Origin: Glycine soja
Taxonomy: Eukaryota > Streptophyta > Magnoliopsida > Fabales > Fabaceae
DNA length: 64,000 bases
Assembly (NCBI RefSeq): GCF_004193775.1
Contig: NC_041021.1
Span: 8,314,651 to 8,378,650, forward strand
Direction of reading: 5' to 3'
In this document: piece by piece, positions 11,671 to 22,982 of the stretch
Position numbering within the stretch: the stretch's first letter is position 1
Layout of the letters: every line of letters begins with the position of its first letter
Program-made: the position numbers and the translations under genes
Notes under the pieces: model-generated
The model's database searches: none
What the model was told of the DNA's origin: nothing
Seen by the model: the letters and a program-made list of their open reading frames with translations, nothing else

Positions 11671-11688
11671 AAGCTAAGGGTGGGGAAT
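11671..11688 (+). other. polypurine tract
   Basis: AAGCTAAGGGTGGGGAAT immediately precedes the 3' LTR. This is the usual position and composition of the plus-strand primer. Confidence 0.8.
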
Positions 11689-11993
11689 TGATACGGGATA
11701 TTTTTGTAAATAAATCACACTTGTGTAGTAAGAAGGAATAAAACATCAAGAGAGTGAATCAATTGTAATTAGTTAAGGGAGAGTTAGAATAACAGACTTT
11801 CCCAACTGGGAAGCTGGTAGTTACCCATAAATAGAGGTTGATCCTCTTTGATTCAGTTTTGATTAGAAATTTTGTAAAGAACACTCTTGTATCTCCATTT
11901 TCCTTCTAATAAGATTCGGATGCCATTCCTTCATTGACTTCCCTACTTTTCTTTTCCATTGTTCGAGAATCTTCTCCTAGATTTACCATAACA
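11689..11993 (+). repeat. 3' LTR of the chromovirus-type element
   Basis: Begins TGATACGGGATATTTTTG and ends CCATAACA. It pairs with 6855-7173 and has the same CATAAATAGAGG TATA-like box near 11827. It lacks about 16 bases of the 5' copy and differs by scattered substitutions. Confidence 0.92.
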
Positions 11994-12654
11994 AAATATT
12001 TTTTCCATTGGTGTTTGCATTTACTATTTTTCTGAATCATAGTGCAGGACATGAAAGAACTTTGCGATGCTTGCATATTCGATTATTATAAATGTTGCTT
12101 TTGGTTATAAAAATTGTATTATTACAATAAAAGAGACTTTTGATTGCGTCTTACGGTAGCCTGCACTTGTTTTTTTCAAATGATAGAAGATAGGACAAAC
12201 ACTGATGCACCTCCAATATATGTCTCGATACATATTCAAGAAGTATTCCAATTTTTTTTCTTTTAATTAAAATAAAATTGTAGGACAAAACTGGGATACA
12301 ACTCAAGATGACTAGACACGGCTTTGATACAACTTAAGTTGTTTCAGATACAGCTCCGATTCTGCTTGAGCCAATTTTGATTTTTTAATTTTTTTTACTG
12401 TTCTAACTTTAGGATTTTTTAAATAAAAAAGGTCTAGACATGCAAAAAATTCAACTCCTTTCTCTACTCAAAACATAAACAAAAGCACGACATATCTCTT
12501 CCCTCTTGTCCAAGTATGGCACCTCCTTTCCAATAGTTTTGGGTGTTTTTGTGACGAAGAGATTTATTTTTCCGACAAGTGTTTGCAATGTATGCTAAAA
12601 CAGAATTTGCATAATTGCATTTTAACACCAGCACTATTATATTTTACTTTACAT

Positions 12655-12656
<2 letters not shown>

Positions 12657-12698
<42 letters not shown>
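12657..12698. repeat. (AT)n microsatellite
   Basis: About 21 uninterrupted AT units. Confidence 0.97.
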
Positions 12699-12702
<4 letters not shown>

Positions 12703-13772
12703 AAAGTATCTAGGACATGTCAAATCCTTAATTTAAAAAAAAATATCGTATCCCTGTATCTCGTATCTAGGCTTTATATATGAAGCTTCCTTTTCAAAGT
12801 AAAAATGAAAGCTTTTTGACATATCCATGTCATGAAATTTCCCTTCTTCCAAATGCCATGAGCTCCCTCATAAAATTGTCATGAAGCCTCCCTTTGTCAT
12901 GAGTCCCTATGCATAAATTAAACTATCATGAACCCTGCCTTTCAAATGTCGTAAGGCCCTCTACATAAAATTGACATGAAGTTCCCCTTCAAAATCCAAG
13001 CTACTCCAATTACGGTTCACACCTAAAACAAAAAGGAATTTTTACAATAGTATTGTTATTAAATAATACATATTCAACTAATTATTTATAAACAAACTTA
13101 TTGCTCCGTAACTGAACATAACCAAAAGTTTTAAAAACAAAAAATTTCAAAATGTTTTAAAACCATCCTTACACAGCAATGAGAAATCACATTAATTTGT
13201 ACAAAAATTGAATATCACAATTAAATAAAGATATGTTACCTTTTTCATATTTTCTCTATATGTTCTCTTGGAGTCTTTCTTAATCCCACTTTTTTTTATT
13301 CTTATTGGAGTCCTCTTGTTTTTGAAGTAGGACGACCCATCAATAGAATTTGGCATATTGCAGGCAGAATTTTCCAATAAACTTTTTATAAAAAATTCAT
13401 AGGATACAAGTTACTTGTGGATTTTCACATGAAGCTAATTTCTTTGTGAATAATAAGTTTGGTGCGAATCTAAAATTTACAAGAAGTTTAGATGGATTTT
13501 GTGGGAAAATGTGGAGGAAACTTTCATGCGGGAAAATTCTTAATAAACTTCCTATAAATTTAATATCCACAAGTAACTTTTCATGCAGATTTTAAATTCA
13601 CAGGAAATTCCGCATGTAATTTTCCAAAGAATTTCAAAATCCACAAATTATCAAAGGATTTCAATTTTCAGTGGATAAAAGTTTTCATGATATCTTTCAC
13701 TAACACAACTACTTATACTATATTGTTCCGCCATTGAATTATGTTATGCTTGATGTGTGATAGCATATTGTT

Positions 13773-13848
13773 CAAGTTCAAAGAGTGTCCAATAAAGAAA
13801 GAAACAATCTCAAGTTCAAAGAGTGTCCAATAAAGAAAGAAACAATCT
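13773..13848. repeat. 38-bp perfect tandem duplication
   Basis: The unit starting CAAGTTCAAAGAGTGTCC and ending AAACAATCT occurs twice back to back (13773-13810 and 13811-13848) without a visible mismatch. That suggests a recent slippage or duplication event in otherwise featureless sequence. Confidence 0.92.
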
Positions 13849-14170
13849 CAGATTCTCTCCATCCCAATTCATTATAAAGCTAAGCTTTTAACGTATACTA
13901 AATTTTCATACATTCTTAGTAATCTTGTTTCATTCTCTAATATAGCAACCTTATGGAAATAGCCACTCCCGTTGTCTATTCTTTTCTTTCGTAATCATGA
14001 TCCAAATCTCTTGGACTGCTATTATTAATGTCATCCTCACACATACCTAAACATCCTTTGCATAATTTACATCTTCTTATAAAAATATTATCTAATGAAA
14101 AATTCTTTCTTAATATTTTAGAAAATGTTAGGAGGAAGTTAAATTAGACACCAAATAAACTGTTTGAGCT

Positions 14171-15447
14171 TTTCATACCCTAATTTCGTCCAGGGACTAT
14201 CATTTGTTGATCTTTTGATCCTTGTTAGTCGACTTACGATGTTGAACGTCAGTTACAGTGCGAAATAGATGATCATTCAATGTTTTGATCAAGAATGCGA
14301 AAGATAGCGAAAGGGAGGGGTAGAAGGGTCATTTCAGGGGGTTTTCTGAACCTTGGCTCGCTCAGGCTAGCCTCTGGCTTGCCTGAGCTAGCAAGGTTAC
14401 TTTAGATTGAAGCAACAGCTCGCCTGGGTGAGCTGCCATGACCCCTAATGCCATCTTTTGCTATAAATAGGCATGAGGGAGGCTAAGTAAAGGGTTCCAA
14501 GGTCTAACATTGAGAGAAATTAAGAGAAATCAAAGAGAGGAAGAAGAAAGTAGAGAAAATCGAGGCCGAGGCGCTACTAAATTGCAACCGGAATTGACTT
14601 CTACATCATTTTTCATTCATTCTTCATTCGTCATTCGATTAGTTTTTGTTTTAAGGATTTGAATGCGATCTATGCACCCTTAGGGGTTTCTTTCTTGTTT
14701 TGTGCATCTTCATCTCCTTCTCCTATCATCAGTAATCTCTTTTTCTTCTTGTAAAGTAAGTTTTAACCGATCTTTAGTGTCACAAGTTATCTTTAAAAAA
14801 GATTGAAGGTTAATAAGCAAAACCAAAATAAAACCAACTCATAAACTTCTTCATTTCATCAAATATCACTTGAGATCGTTTCAAGGTCCAACGTCTTAAC
14901 GATTCTCTCTGCTTTTCATCAAACATCACATGAGATCATTTCAAGGTCCAACGCCTTAACGATTCTTTCTGCTTTTCAAAGTTTAAAACATTGTTTCAAG
15001 GTCCAACACCTTAAACGAATTTTGTTCAGAATTAAAATCAATCTTTCAAAAAACATAAAATCAATGTAACACACAAACGTTCAGACTTAAAGAACTATGT
15101 AGGTCTGAATTCCTCATTGCACTTGAGGATACGTAGGAGCAAGGGCAATACCCTTTTCAACCCCAAAAAAATAAAAAAATAAAAAAAGGAAAATACACAA
15201 TTTTGAAGTCAAGTTTTGCACACTCAATTAAAGGCTGCTGTCCATTGTGACGGGCGTGTGGGGTGCTAATACCTTCCCTATGCGTAAACAACTCCCGAAC
15301 CCTCATTTCTAAAATACGCATACCTTCGCCTTTTTTTTGTTTTTCTAATTTTTTCAAACGTTGGTGGTGGCTCTCGCGCGTTTTCTTCATGAGAAGATGC
15401 ACCATTTTGTTTCGCCTCGCCCTCCCGCCGAAGGGTAGGTTGCGACA
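14171..15447 (+). repeat. 5' LTR of the older Ogre-like element
   Basis: Starts TTTCATACCCTAATTTCGTC, one base off the TGTCATACCC start of the intact Ogre LTR, and ends GGGTAGGTTGCGACA. Its interior shares the CTATAAATAG TATA box (14461-14470), a GCTCGCCTGGGTGAGC-type palindrome (14410-14430), TACGTAGGAGCAAGGG (about 15130) and the GGCGGGAGGG-related end with the Ogre LTRs. At 1277 bp it is shorter than the 1.65-kb LTRs, and clearly diverged. It includes an internal 60-bp duplication. Confidence 0.85.
14857..14976 (+). repeat. 60-bp tandem duplication inside the LTR
   Basis: Two copies of CATCAAA(T/C)ATCAC(T/A)TGAGATC...TTTCAAGGTCCAACG...TTAACGATTC at about 14857-14916 and 14917-14976. A partial third (TTTCAAGGTCCAACACCTTA) follows at about 14994. 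The repeated GTCCAACG block also occurs once as TTGGAC-type sequence in the intact Ogre LTR. Confidence 0.8.
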
Positions 15448-15449
15448 GT

Positions 15450-15467
15450 TGGCGACTCCATTGGGGA
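15450..15467 (+). other. primer binding site of the Ogre-like element
   Basis: TGGCGACTCCATTGGGGA starts two bases after the LTR end and differs by one base from the site at 61933-61916 of the intact Ogre. Ogre elements are reported to prime from tRNA-Arg; I cannot verify the match here. Confidence 0.75.
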
Positions 15468-16063
15468 CCTTAGAGAGTTAAGCCATTTGATCACCGTGCA
15501 ATGCTTTTATTGTGACTTCTTTTTTATTTATGTTCTCTTTTCCCTTTTATCTTTTGTTTTGTCCATATTTGTATATAACCTCTGCTATGTTGTTGTGTTG
15601 GTGTGTGTCTGCCTATTTATTACTTTCATAGTTAGAAATATTTTTTCTATGCACACATAGGCACCTACACCTTGAACACACATTGAGATATTAGGCCCTA
15701 TACCCGGGTCTATATGAGCCATAAGGAGTGGAGGTCGATCTGTGGTCATGCTGGGTCTCCGACTCGCTTGATGACAGTGAAGCCTCATTTAGAGTTTTCC
15801 TCTTTTAGTGATGCATTATCGCTGATAGTCCCTATCGCCATAATGTATTACCTAAGAGGATGATATCTCAAGAAGCCACTAAAGTTACATGAAACCACCC
15901 TTGGGAGTCGTCACTAGAAAGGGACTTTTGGATCCTATCCATTAGGTTCCTAAATTAGGGAGACACATAGCAAACTTTCTATGGCTTGTTCTTTGATCGC
16001 ATTACGCATCTCTTCATGGCATCATAATGGACATATCATTCCTGCATTTGTCATTTATCATAT
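15468..16063 (+). other. leader of the older Ogre-like element
   Basis: Non-coding. It shares with the leader of the intact Ogre (61100-61935, opposite strand) the stretches GCCCTATACCCGGGT, ATGAGCCATAAGGAGTGGAGG-like, and CATGCTGGGTCTCCGACT-like sequence in the same order, which supports a common origin. The leader resumes at 18554 after the solo LTR. Confidence 0.7.
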
Positions 16064-16309
16064 TGTAGAAGCAAGCTTCATGATGATGAACCAAGCAATT
16101 TTGATGATGCCAAAAGCCCAAGTGATTGATTCAAGACTTCAAGATCAAGAATCCAATCCAAGATTCAAGATTCAAGAGAAGAAATCAAGAAGCAACAAGT
16201 CAAGACTTCATATAGGATAAGTATTAAAAGATTTTTTCAAAATCCAAATAGCATAGTTTTGTTTTACAAAAGAATTTTCTCAAATTTTCTAAAGTTACCA
16301 GAGTGATTA

Positions 16310-16562
16310 CTCTCTGGTAATCGATTGCCAGTTGGCAGTAATCGATTACTAGTGACCAGACTGGGTTTCAAAATGTTTTCAAATGATTTGTAACATTCCA
16401 AAATGATTTTTAAATAGTGTAATCGATTACACTATATTAGTAATCGATTACAAGTGAATCTGAACGTTGGAATTCAAATCCAATTGTGAAGACTGAAGAG
16501 TCACAACTTTTCATAAAATACATTGTGTAATCGATTACACCATTGTGGTAATCGATTACCAA
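16310..16562 (+). repeat. TAATCGATTA palindromes within solo LTR copy 1
   Basis: Six occurrences of TAATCGATTA or close variants (near 16318, 16340, 16420, 16441, 16528 and 16549), usually as pairs about 20-30 bp apart. The same motif occurs in copy 2 (33935-34150). It is a self-complementary 10-mer; a regulatory or structural role is only a guess. Confidence 0.8.
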
Positions 16563-16859
16563 TGAATAGTTTTGAAGAAAAAGTTAAGAGTTATAACTCT
16601 TAACATGATTTTCTCAAAAGTCATAACTCTTCCAATGGTTTTTTGACCAGACATGAAGAGTCTATAAAAGCAAGACCTTGGCACGCATTTTACAAGCAAT
16701 CCAAAAAACACATATCTCTTTCAAATCTTTTCTGACCATTGCCCATTGTTTTTCTTTGCAAAAACTCTTGCAAAAAAGCTTTCTAAACTTTGGTTTCAAA
16801 ACTTTGTTTTTCTGCAAGTGGAAATTCTGCAGAAAACAAAAGTGTGCTATCTTTTCTTC

Positions 16860-17095
16860 CTTCTCCCTCTTGCCAAAAGAATTCAAAGGACTAACTGCCT
16901 GAGAATTCTTTTGATTCTTCCTTCTCCCTCTTGCCAAAAGAATTCAAAGGACTAACCGCCTAAGAATTCTTTTGATTCTTCCTCCTCCCTCTGAACAAAA
17001 GATTTCAAAGGACTAACCGCCTGAGATATCTTTTGTTTCCCCTTTCAAAGATTCCAGGGACTAACCGTCTAAAAATTCTTTGTCTTAACACATTG
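16860..17095 (+). repeat. short tandem repeats (AAAGGACTAACCGCC unit)
   Basis: Four imperfect units at about 16876, 16936, 17006 and 17045. Each has (TTC)AAAGGACTAAC(C/T)G(C/T)C(T) followed by TGAGAATTCTTTTG-like sequence, spaced 60, 70 and 40 bp. A reverse-strand equivalent is seen in copy 2 near 33415-33660 (GGCGGTTAGTCCTTTG). Confidence 0.8.
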
Positions 17096-17260
17096 GAGCG
17101 TACATCCTTTGTGGTACAAGTGGAGCATACATCTACTTGGGTTGTAATACTGAGAACAAGAGAGGGTACATCTCTTGTGGATCAGTTCAAGTGGAGCGTA
17201 CATCCACTTGGTGTTTCAAAGAGAACATGGGAGGGTACATCCTTTGTGGCTCTTTGCTTG

Positions 17261-18222
17261 TGATGTAAGCTCCATTGGAGCTTGTAGGCCTAGGATCTTC
17301 TTCATCAATGGATTCCTTTGCTTCTTGGAAGATAAATGGCAGCGGAATGGAGAAGGAAGAGAGAGAGGAGACGCCACTTCAAGGAGAAGATGAGTCTAGA
17401 AGAAGCTTACCATCATAGGAGGCCATGGATAAGAGCTTGGAGGAAGAAGGAGATGAATGAAGGGAGAGGGAGAGAAGAGCACGAAATTTTGTGTTCTAAA
17501 AGAGCTCTGAAATCTGAAGTTAATATTCAAATGATCAAAGTTTCCAAAAAAATGCACACACATGACCTCTATTTATAGCCTAAGTGTCACACAAATTTGG
17601 AGGGAAATTTGAATTTCAATTAAAATTTCACTCGAATTTGAAATTGAATTTGTGGAGCCAAAATTTCACTAATTATGATTAGTGAATTTTAGTTATGGTT
17701 CAGCCCACTAATCCAAGATCAATTCCAAGATTCTCGACTAAGTGTGCTTAGGTGTCATGAGGCATGTAAAGCATGAAGGACATGCACAAAGTGTGACTAT
17801 ATGATGTTGCAATGGGGTGTAATAAGCAAATGCTCACCTCCCCGTCTAAAATTTAATTGGATTGGGATTCTACCAATTCAATTAAATTTATTTCCAACCA
17901 CACACATCAAATATTCACTTAGTGCATGTGAAATTACAAAACTACCCCTAATACAAAAACTAGTCTAGGTGCCCTAAAATACAAGGGCTGAAAAATCCTA
18001 TATTTCTAGGGTACCCTACCTACATTATGGAGCCCTAAATGCAAGACCCAAAATTAATGAAACCTTAATCTAATATGTACAAAGATAAGTGGGCTCATAC
18101 TTAGCCCATGGGCCCGAAATCTACCCTAAGGCTCATGAGAACCCTAGGGCCTTCTCTTGCATCTTTGGTCCAATCTTCTTGGAGTCTTCTATCCAATGCC
18201 CTTGGGGAGTAGGATTGCATCA
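17261..18222 (+). mobile_element. nested solo LTR (962 bp), family TGATGTAAGCTCC...GCATCA
   Basis: Begins TGATGTAAGCTCCATTGG, ends TAGGATTGCATCA, and has a perfect 5-bp target duplication GCTTG (17256-17260 and 18223-18227). It lies inside solo LTR copy 1, so it is younger than that insertion. A second copy is at 19908-20555. It has a TATTTATAGCC element (about 17569-17579, opposite sense) and no coding domain. The small ORF at 17336-17578 crosses no known motif. Confidence 0.93.
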
Positions 18223-18553
18223 GCTTGTAAAGGATTTTACAAGGTTAAAGGAAATCTCAAGAACCGGTGGTTGCTTGGGGACTGGATGTAGGCATGGGTT
18301 GTTGCCGAACCAGTATAAAAACTTGTGTTTGTTTTCTTCTTCCCTACACTCTTTACTTTTCCGCTGTATATTTTTTATTTCCGCTTTACTTTTGTCTAAG
18401 TTATTGTTTCTGTTCTTTACTTTTTCATAACTTAGTAGTAAAGCCTAATTGAATATAGAAATATTAAGAATGATAAATTTTAATTAGTTAAGACACATTA
18501 ATAATTAATTCAACCCCCCCTTCTTAATTATTCCGAGGCCACTTGATCCAACA

Positions 18554-19440
18554 CATATTCATGCATTGCATTTGCATAAATCATTGCATTATCATACATC
18601 TTCATTTAGCATGCTTTTTTTCTGCCAACTGCATACATTCTATTTCCATCATTCGCATGTTATGTTCACTCATGCATGATCCTTGCATTTTCCTTTGCAA
18701 AAAAAAAAAAAAACAGAAAAAGAATAAAAAGAAAGTCACGATGAAGCGTGAAAGTTCACACCACATTCTTAGTTACATGTGTTGGGTACCATGATGATAG
18801 CTATAAACCAACCATGTCGGGATTATACACTCATTGCTCTTAAAAAATGATTGAAAATCATGTGAACATGGTACCTAATACATGGTTAACTAGGAAAGGA
18901 TGGTTCTTCCAGCGTCTCATGTTGATCTCATAATTACATAAGTCATGCATAGCATGAGTATGCCATAATTATTCATCTCTATGATATGTTGTCGAAGTAT
19001 TGACGATCAAAATTTCTATTCCTTGGATTATGGGGTTGAACCAAGCACATGTTTTTAAGGAAAGGTTCATCAAGTCAAGGTTAAGTATGGAAGTAACCAG
19101 CTTGCAAAAGTTGGGCAGAAGATGGATCGAGTTACATCACTTCTTTGTCTACTGCCAACACATGATGGAGCTAAATAATTTACAAAAAAATAAATTAAGG
19201 AATATTGACGTCCATCTTTTATTTCCAGTTTCAGTTTGACAATATGTGATAAACCATGTTATTTTAATGGAAGTCTAAATTGATTTGACCCTATATCCTG
19301 TGTAAAATTTGTAATACTTCAATAATGCATCATTCACATACATCCATGCATTTCACATTGGTTGCATTGCTCATTGCATTCTTTCCTTGAAATCAGAACT
19401 GTAATCATTGTTATCAAAAAGAAAGAATGCACTTTACGAC
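18554..19440 (+). other. continuation of Ogre-like leader
   Basis: Resumes after the CATAT duplication and runs to the gag start. No coding sequence is supported. It contains an A-rich tract (18698-18735) and CATTGCAT-rich sequence. The small ORF 19000-19239 has no recognisable motif, though in position it could be a decayed piece of ORF1. Confidence 0.55.
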
Positions 19441-19445
19441 GCCCT

Positions 19446-21864
19446 TATCGAATGCGTGCTAGAGCTAGAGTAATAAGTGAAATAGAGGAGGTGCAAGAGC
19501 AGATGAAGGCCGACATGGAGGCCATGAAAGAGAAAATGGCCACAATGATGGAAGCCATGATGAGTATGAAAAAAATGATGGAGATCAATGTGGCTACAGT
19601 TGTTGCCACAAGTACCACCACATAAGTGGACCCAACTCACCCATCTAGCCTCAATCAAGTAAATCCTCCAGTCTCAGATATAGTAGGGCAAGTATGCGAA
19701 GCGTTAAGAAGTACCGGCGGCCCCCATTTTGTGCGAGTTCAGAACAAGCATTCCTTCCCACCGTATGGCTGGCCTCCCAACTATATACCACCCCATGTTG
19801 CACACGCTCCCGATGAGAATGTCAATAACTCCACTCCCATACTCATTGAGAGCCAACAACCCCAATCTGATCATGCACATGTCTTTCAACCCATGGGGGA
19901 AACACATTGATGTAGCTCCATGTGGAGCTTGTAGGCCTTGTATCTTCTTCATCAATGGAGTCCTTTGCTTCTTGAGGTTTAATGGCAGTGGAATGAAGAA
20001 TGAAGAAAGATGATTGGAGACGCCACTTCAAGGAGAAGATGAGTCAAGAAGAAGCTTACCACCATAGGAAGCCATGGATATGCTTAGGTGTCATGAGGCA
20101 TGTAAAGCATGAAGGACATGCACAAAGTGTGACTATATAATGTGGCAATGGGGTGTAACAAGCAAATGCTCACCCCCCTCTAAAATTTAATTGGATTAGG
20201 ATTCTCCCAATTCAATTAAATTTATTTCCCAACACACACATCAAATATTCACTTAATGCATGTGAAATTAAAAAATTACCCCTAATACAATAACTAGTCT
20301 AGGTTCCCTAAAATACAAGGGTTGAAAAATCCTACATTTCTAGGGTACCCTACCTACATTATGGAGCTCTAAATACAAGGCCCAAAAATAATGAAACCTT
20401 AATCTAATATGTACAAGATAAGTGGGCTCATACTTAGCCCATGGGTCCAAAATCTACCCTAAGGCTCATAAGAACCCTAGGGCTTTCTCTTGCATCTATG
20501 GCCTAATCTTCTTGGAGTCTTCTATCCAATGCCCTTGGGGGATAGGATTGCATCACACATGAAGTACCCCGCCACACTGTAGCTGACTTCGAGCCTCACC
20601 TCAGATATGCCATTGAGGGGTAGGCATTTGATGGCATACCCTTGTCAAACACTTTGGGAGGCCCTCAGTATTGCCCACAACCACAACCCTTGCATTTTGC
20701 GTTGGAAAAACCGCCTCCTGCTATGGTAGAAAGGGAGAAATTTGATCATATAGAGGAAAGGCTGAGGGCCATTGAAAGAGGCGAAGATTGTGCTTTTGTT
20801 GACATGACAGAGTTATGCCTAGTGCATGACGTCCTCATCCCACTGAAGTTCAAGGTGCCGGATTTTGATAAGTACAAGGGGACTACTTGCCCTAAGAATC
20901 ACCTGAAGATGTACTGCAGGAAAATGGGGGCATACGCGAAAGATGAAAAATTGTTGATGCATTTCTTCCAAGAAAGTTTTACTGGGGTAGCCATCACCTG
21001 GTATACTAATTTGGAACCTTCCCGAGTCCATTCTTGGAAGGACCTAATGGTTGCCTTCATCAGGCAGTATCAGTATAATTCTGATATGACTTCGGATAGG
21101 ATGCAGCTATAGAAAATGTGTAAAAAGGAGCATTAATCTTTTAAAGAATATGCCCAAAGGTGGAGGGATCTGGCAGCTCAAGTAGCACCCCCAATGACGG
21201 AGAAGGAGATGATAAAATATACAGTGGACACATTACCGATGTTCTGCTATGAGAAGATGATGGGTTACACATCTTCAAGCTTTGCCGATTTAGTTTTTTC
21301 CGGCGAAAGGATCGAAGTGCGTTTGAGAAGAAGAAAATTTGATTATCCTGCTTTGATGAATAGGAAGCCTGGGACAAATGGAGAGAATGAGAAGGAGGGA
21401 GGAACCCATGTTGTGACTGTTGTTCCTACATGGTCAAATTTTCCAGTAGCTCAACAATATCAATACTCAACCAATATTAGCCTTCTCATTACCCACCCCC
21501 TTATTAACCAAGAACACTCAATCATCCATAAAGGCCACCCCTAAATCATCCTATACCAAACACCACCCTTAACACAAACCAAAACACCAACCAGGGAAGG
21601 AACTTTTCAGCAAAAAAGCCTATAGAATTCACCCCAATTCCGGTGTCATATGCTAACTTACTCCCATATCTACTCAATAATGCAATGGTAGCCATAACCC
21701 CAGCCAAGGTTCCTCAACCTCCATTTTTCCGAGGATACAACCCGGACACAACATGTGCATATCATGGAGGAGTTCCGAGGCATTCCATTGAGCATTGTAT
21801 GACCCTGAAACATAAGATTCAAAATCTGATTGATGGAGGCTGGCTAAAATTTGAGGAGGATAAT
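19446..21864 (+). pseudogene. gag of the older Ogre-like element, interrupted and truncated
   Basis: Starts with a Met/Lys/Glu-rich helical segment (VQEQMKADMEAMKEKM) homologous to the start of the intact Ogre gag (MKADMSALKEQM). It continues through PPYGWPPNYIPP, breaks at the solo LTR (19908-20555), then resumes with the gag domain (FKVPDFDKYKGTTCPKNHLK, VTWYTNLEP-like, FIRQYQYNSDM, FKEYAQRWRDLAAQVAPP) and a zinc-knuckle-like CAYHGGVPRHSIEHC near 21755-21800. Stops lie at 19623 (TAA), 20620 region (TAG), 21110 (TAG) and about 21135 (TAA). There is a frame change near 21550-21640. At 21864 the Athila-like LTR begins. Confidence 0.85.
19908..20555 (+). mobile_element. solo LTR in gag (648 bp), same family as 17261-18222
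   Basis: Starts TGATGTAGCTCC, ends GGATTGCATCA, and is flanked by perfect CACAT duplications (19903-19907 and 20556-20560). It is collinear with 17261-18222 but lacks about 320 internal bases between GCCATGGATA (about 20080) and TGCTTAGGTGTCATG. It splits the gag coding sequence between PMGETH and the next gag segment. Confidence 0.93.
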
Positions 21865-22967
21865 TGTTTCGCTCCCGTACTACTTGTTAAAATTGGTGAT
21901 GCGAAATCTAACCGACGAGTGTATCGACTCCTGCAAGTAATAATAAAACGGTAAGAATCGAGTATCGAACTCAGGGAACTTGTTCATTTGGTAAAGGTTT
22001 GTTCAATAAGCAGGCATTTGCTAACATAAATCATGATTGCGAATGAAAGTAAAAGTATGTTTTATTCTAATTACAAAGCAATAAACATGAGCAAGTAAGT
22101 GTGAAAACAAATATATAAAGGCGTTGGGTCCTCTTACTGAGCAAATTGATGCAATTAGGGATGTTTCTCTAATTAAAGATGTTCACGTGTTCTATGCTGA
22201 AGACTTAAGTACTTAACACCAATGTCTTGTGAGTTTAGCCTAATTCTAATTAAACTTCGTTCACAGATGTCTCTTCAAGTACTGAGCAAGGAAGCTTCTT
22301 TTACAATGAAGAAGAGGAATCAAGAGAAATTGCTTGCTTACAAAGGAGTGAGGATGTCTCCTCCACCTCTAGGAATCTCACAATTAGCCAAAAACTCACT
22401 AATCTTCCTAAAAGACAAAAAATTGGCTCCTTTGCTCTATTTTGTGCCTATGTATATTTCACTCTTCAAGTTCTTACGGCTATTCAGCGCTCTCTCTCTC
22501 TTTTCCGCTATTCTAGGCTTAAAAATGGCTCTATAACCTTGACGTCACGCTTAGCGCGAGTAAGTGAATTTTCACTCAGTGCCAAACTTGCCCTAAGCCT
22601 GGAAGGAGACAAACGACTCGCTAAGTGAGTTGATAGCACGCTAAGCGCATGCCTGTGTGATAGATTCCCTTCCAGATTCCTCCTATCCGCTAAGCATGTT
22701 GATGCCTCACTTAGCGGATGACACTCGCTAAGCACATTGAGCTAGCTTAGCGAGACATCAAATTTAACACTTCTTCAAAATAACTCATTTTTGCCTGAAA
22801 TTGAAGAGAAATTGACATTAATTCCATACACAAGGCTTCTACTGAGCACAGATAAAAACAAAGACAAATTTATTTACAATCTTACAAAAAGAACCATAAA
22901 TTTGGGAAAATATATACATTTTGTAAAAGTTTTCTATACAAAAGTTAGTCATATAAGACGACTAACA
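21865..22967 (-). repeat. 3' LTR of Athila-like element A
   Basis: On the minus strand it starts TGTTAGTCGTCTTATATGAC at 22967 and ends at 21865. It shares with the LTR of element B GTTGGGTCCTC(T/C)TACTGA, GAAGAGGAATCAAGAGAAATTGC, CTCCTCCACCTCTAGGAATC and a GCTAAGCG-motif cluster (22540-22765). The left boundary is placed where gag homology stops (TG at 21865) and aligns with TGTTTACTCCC at 30072. That end is less certain than the right one. Confidence 0.75.
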
Positions 22968-22982
22968 AACTCCCCCAAATTT
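22968..22982 (-). other. polypurine tract of element A
   Basis: On the minus strand AAATTTGGGGGAGTT directly precedes the LTR start TGTTAG. The same arrangement is seen beside the LTR at 31444. Confidence 0.85.

Larger units (their letters stand above)
6855..11993 (+). mobile_element. chromovirus-type Ty3/gypsy LTR retrotransposon (Reina-like), degenerate
   Basis: Complete element of 5139 bp. It has 5' LTR 6855-7173, a degenerate Met-tRNA-like primer site just after it, gag, protease, RT, RNase H, integrase and a C-terminal chromodomain, a polypurine tract at about 11671-11688, and 3' LTR 11689-11993. Both LTRs start TGATA and end AACA. The flanking 5-mers GAATA (6850-6854) and AAATA (11994-11998) match in 4 of 5 positions, a decayed target duplication. 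Small size, short LTRs and the chromodomain suggest the Reina branch of chromoviruses (inference). Many stops plus lost catalytic residues make it non-functional. Confidence 0.9.
11994..14170. other. AT-rich intergenic DNA, no gene
   Basis: No coding sequence is supported. It holds an (AT)21 run (12657-12698), several CCCTTCAAATG-CATGAAG-like imperfect repeats between 12780 and 13000 (a short motif around ATGAAGCCTCCCTTT recurs), and a 38-bp tandem duplication at 13773-13848. A diffuse block with repeated CACAAGTAACTTTTCATG-like wording at 13390-13690 could be an old degraded repeat. I cannot name it. Confidence 0.6.
16064..18553 (+). mobile_element. solo LTR, ATCGATTAC-repeat family, copy 1 (with nested insertion)
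   Basis: Starts TGTAGAAGCAAGCTTCATG, ends CACTTGATCCAACA, and is flanked by a perfect 5-bp duplication CATAT (16059-16063 and 18554-18558). Its own length without the nested solo LTR and one 5-bp duplication is about 1.52 kb. A second copy lies on the other strand at 32943-34490. The interior has repeated GTAATCGATTACA palindromes (16310-16560), a TATA-like GAGTCTATAAAAGC (about 16659), and runs of a ~65-bp unit with GGACTAACCGCC (16860-17090). No coding domains lie between the ends, so this is an LTR left by recombination between two LTRs. Confidence 0.9.
14171..21864 (+). mobile_element. older Ogre-like (Tat lineage) Ty3/gypsy element, left part, multiply invaded
   Basis: Plus-strand relative of the Ogre at 44022-63599. 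It retains the 5' LTR (14171-15447), primer site (15450-15467), leader and most of gag (to 21864), where an Athila-like element interrupts it. Three solo LTRs sit inside it (16064-18553 with 17261-18222 nested, and 19908-20555). No ORF1 coding is recognisable in the leader, and no plus-strand pol is found further right in the window, so the copy was deleted as well as interrupted. Confidence 0.85.
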
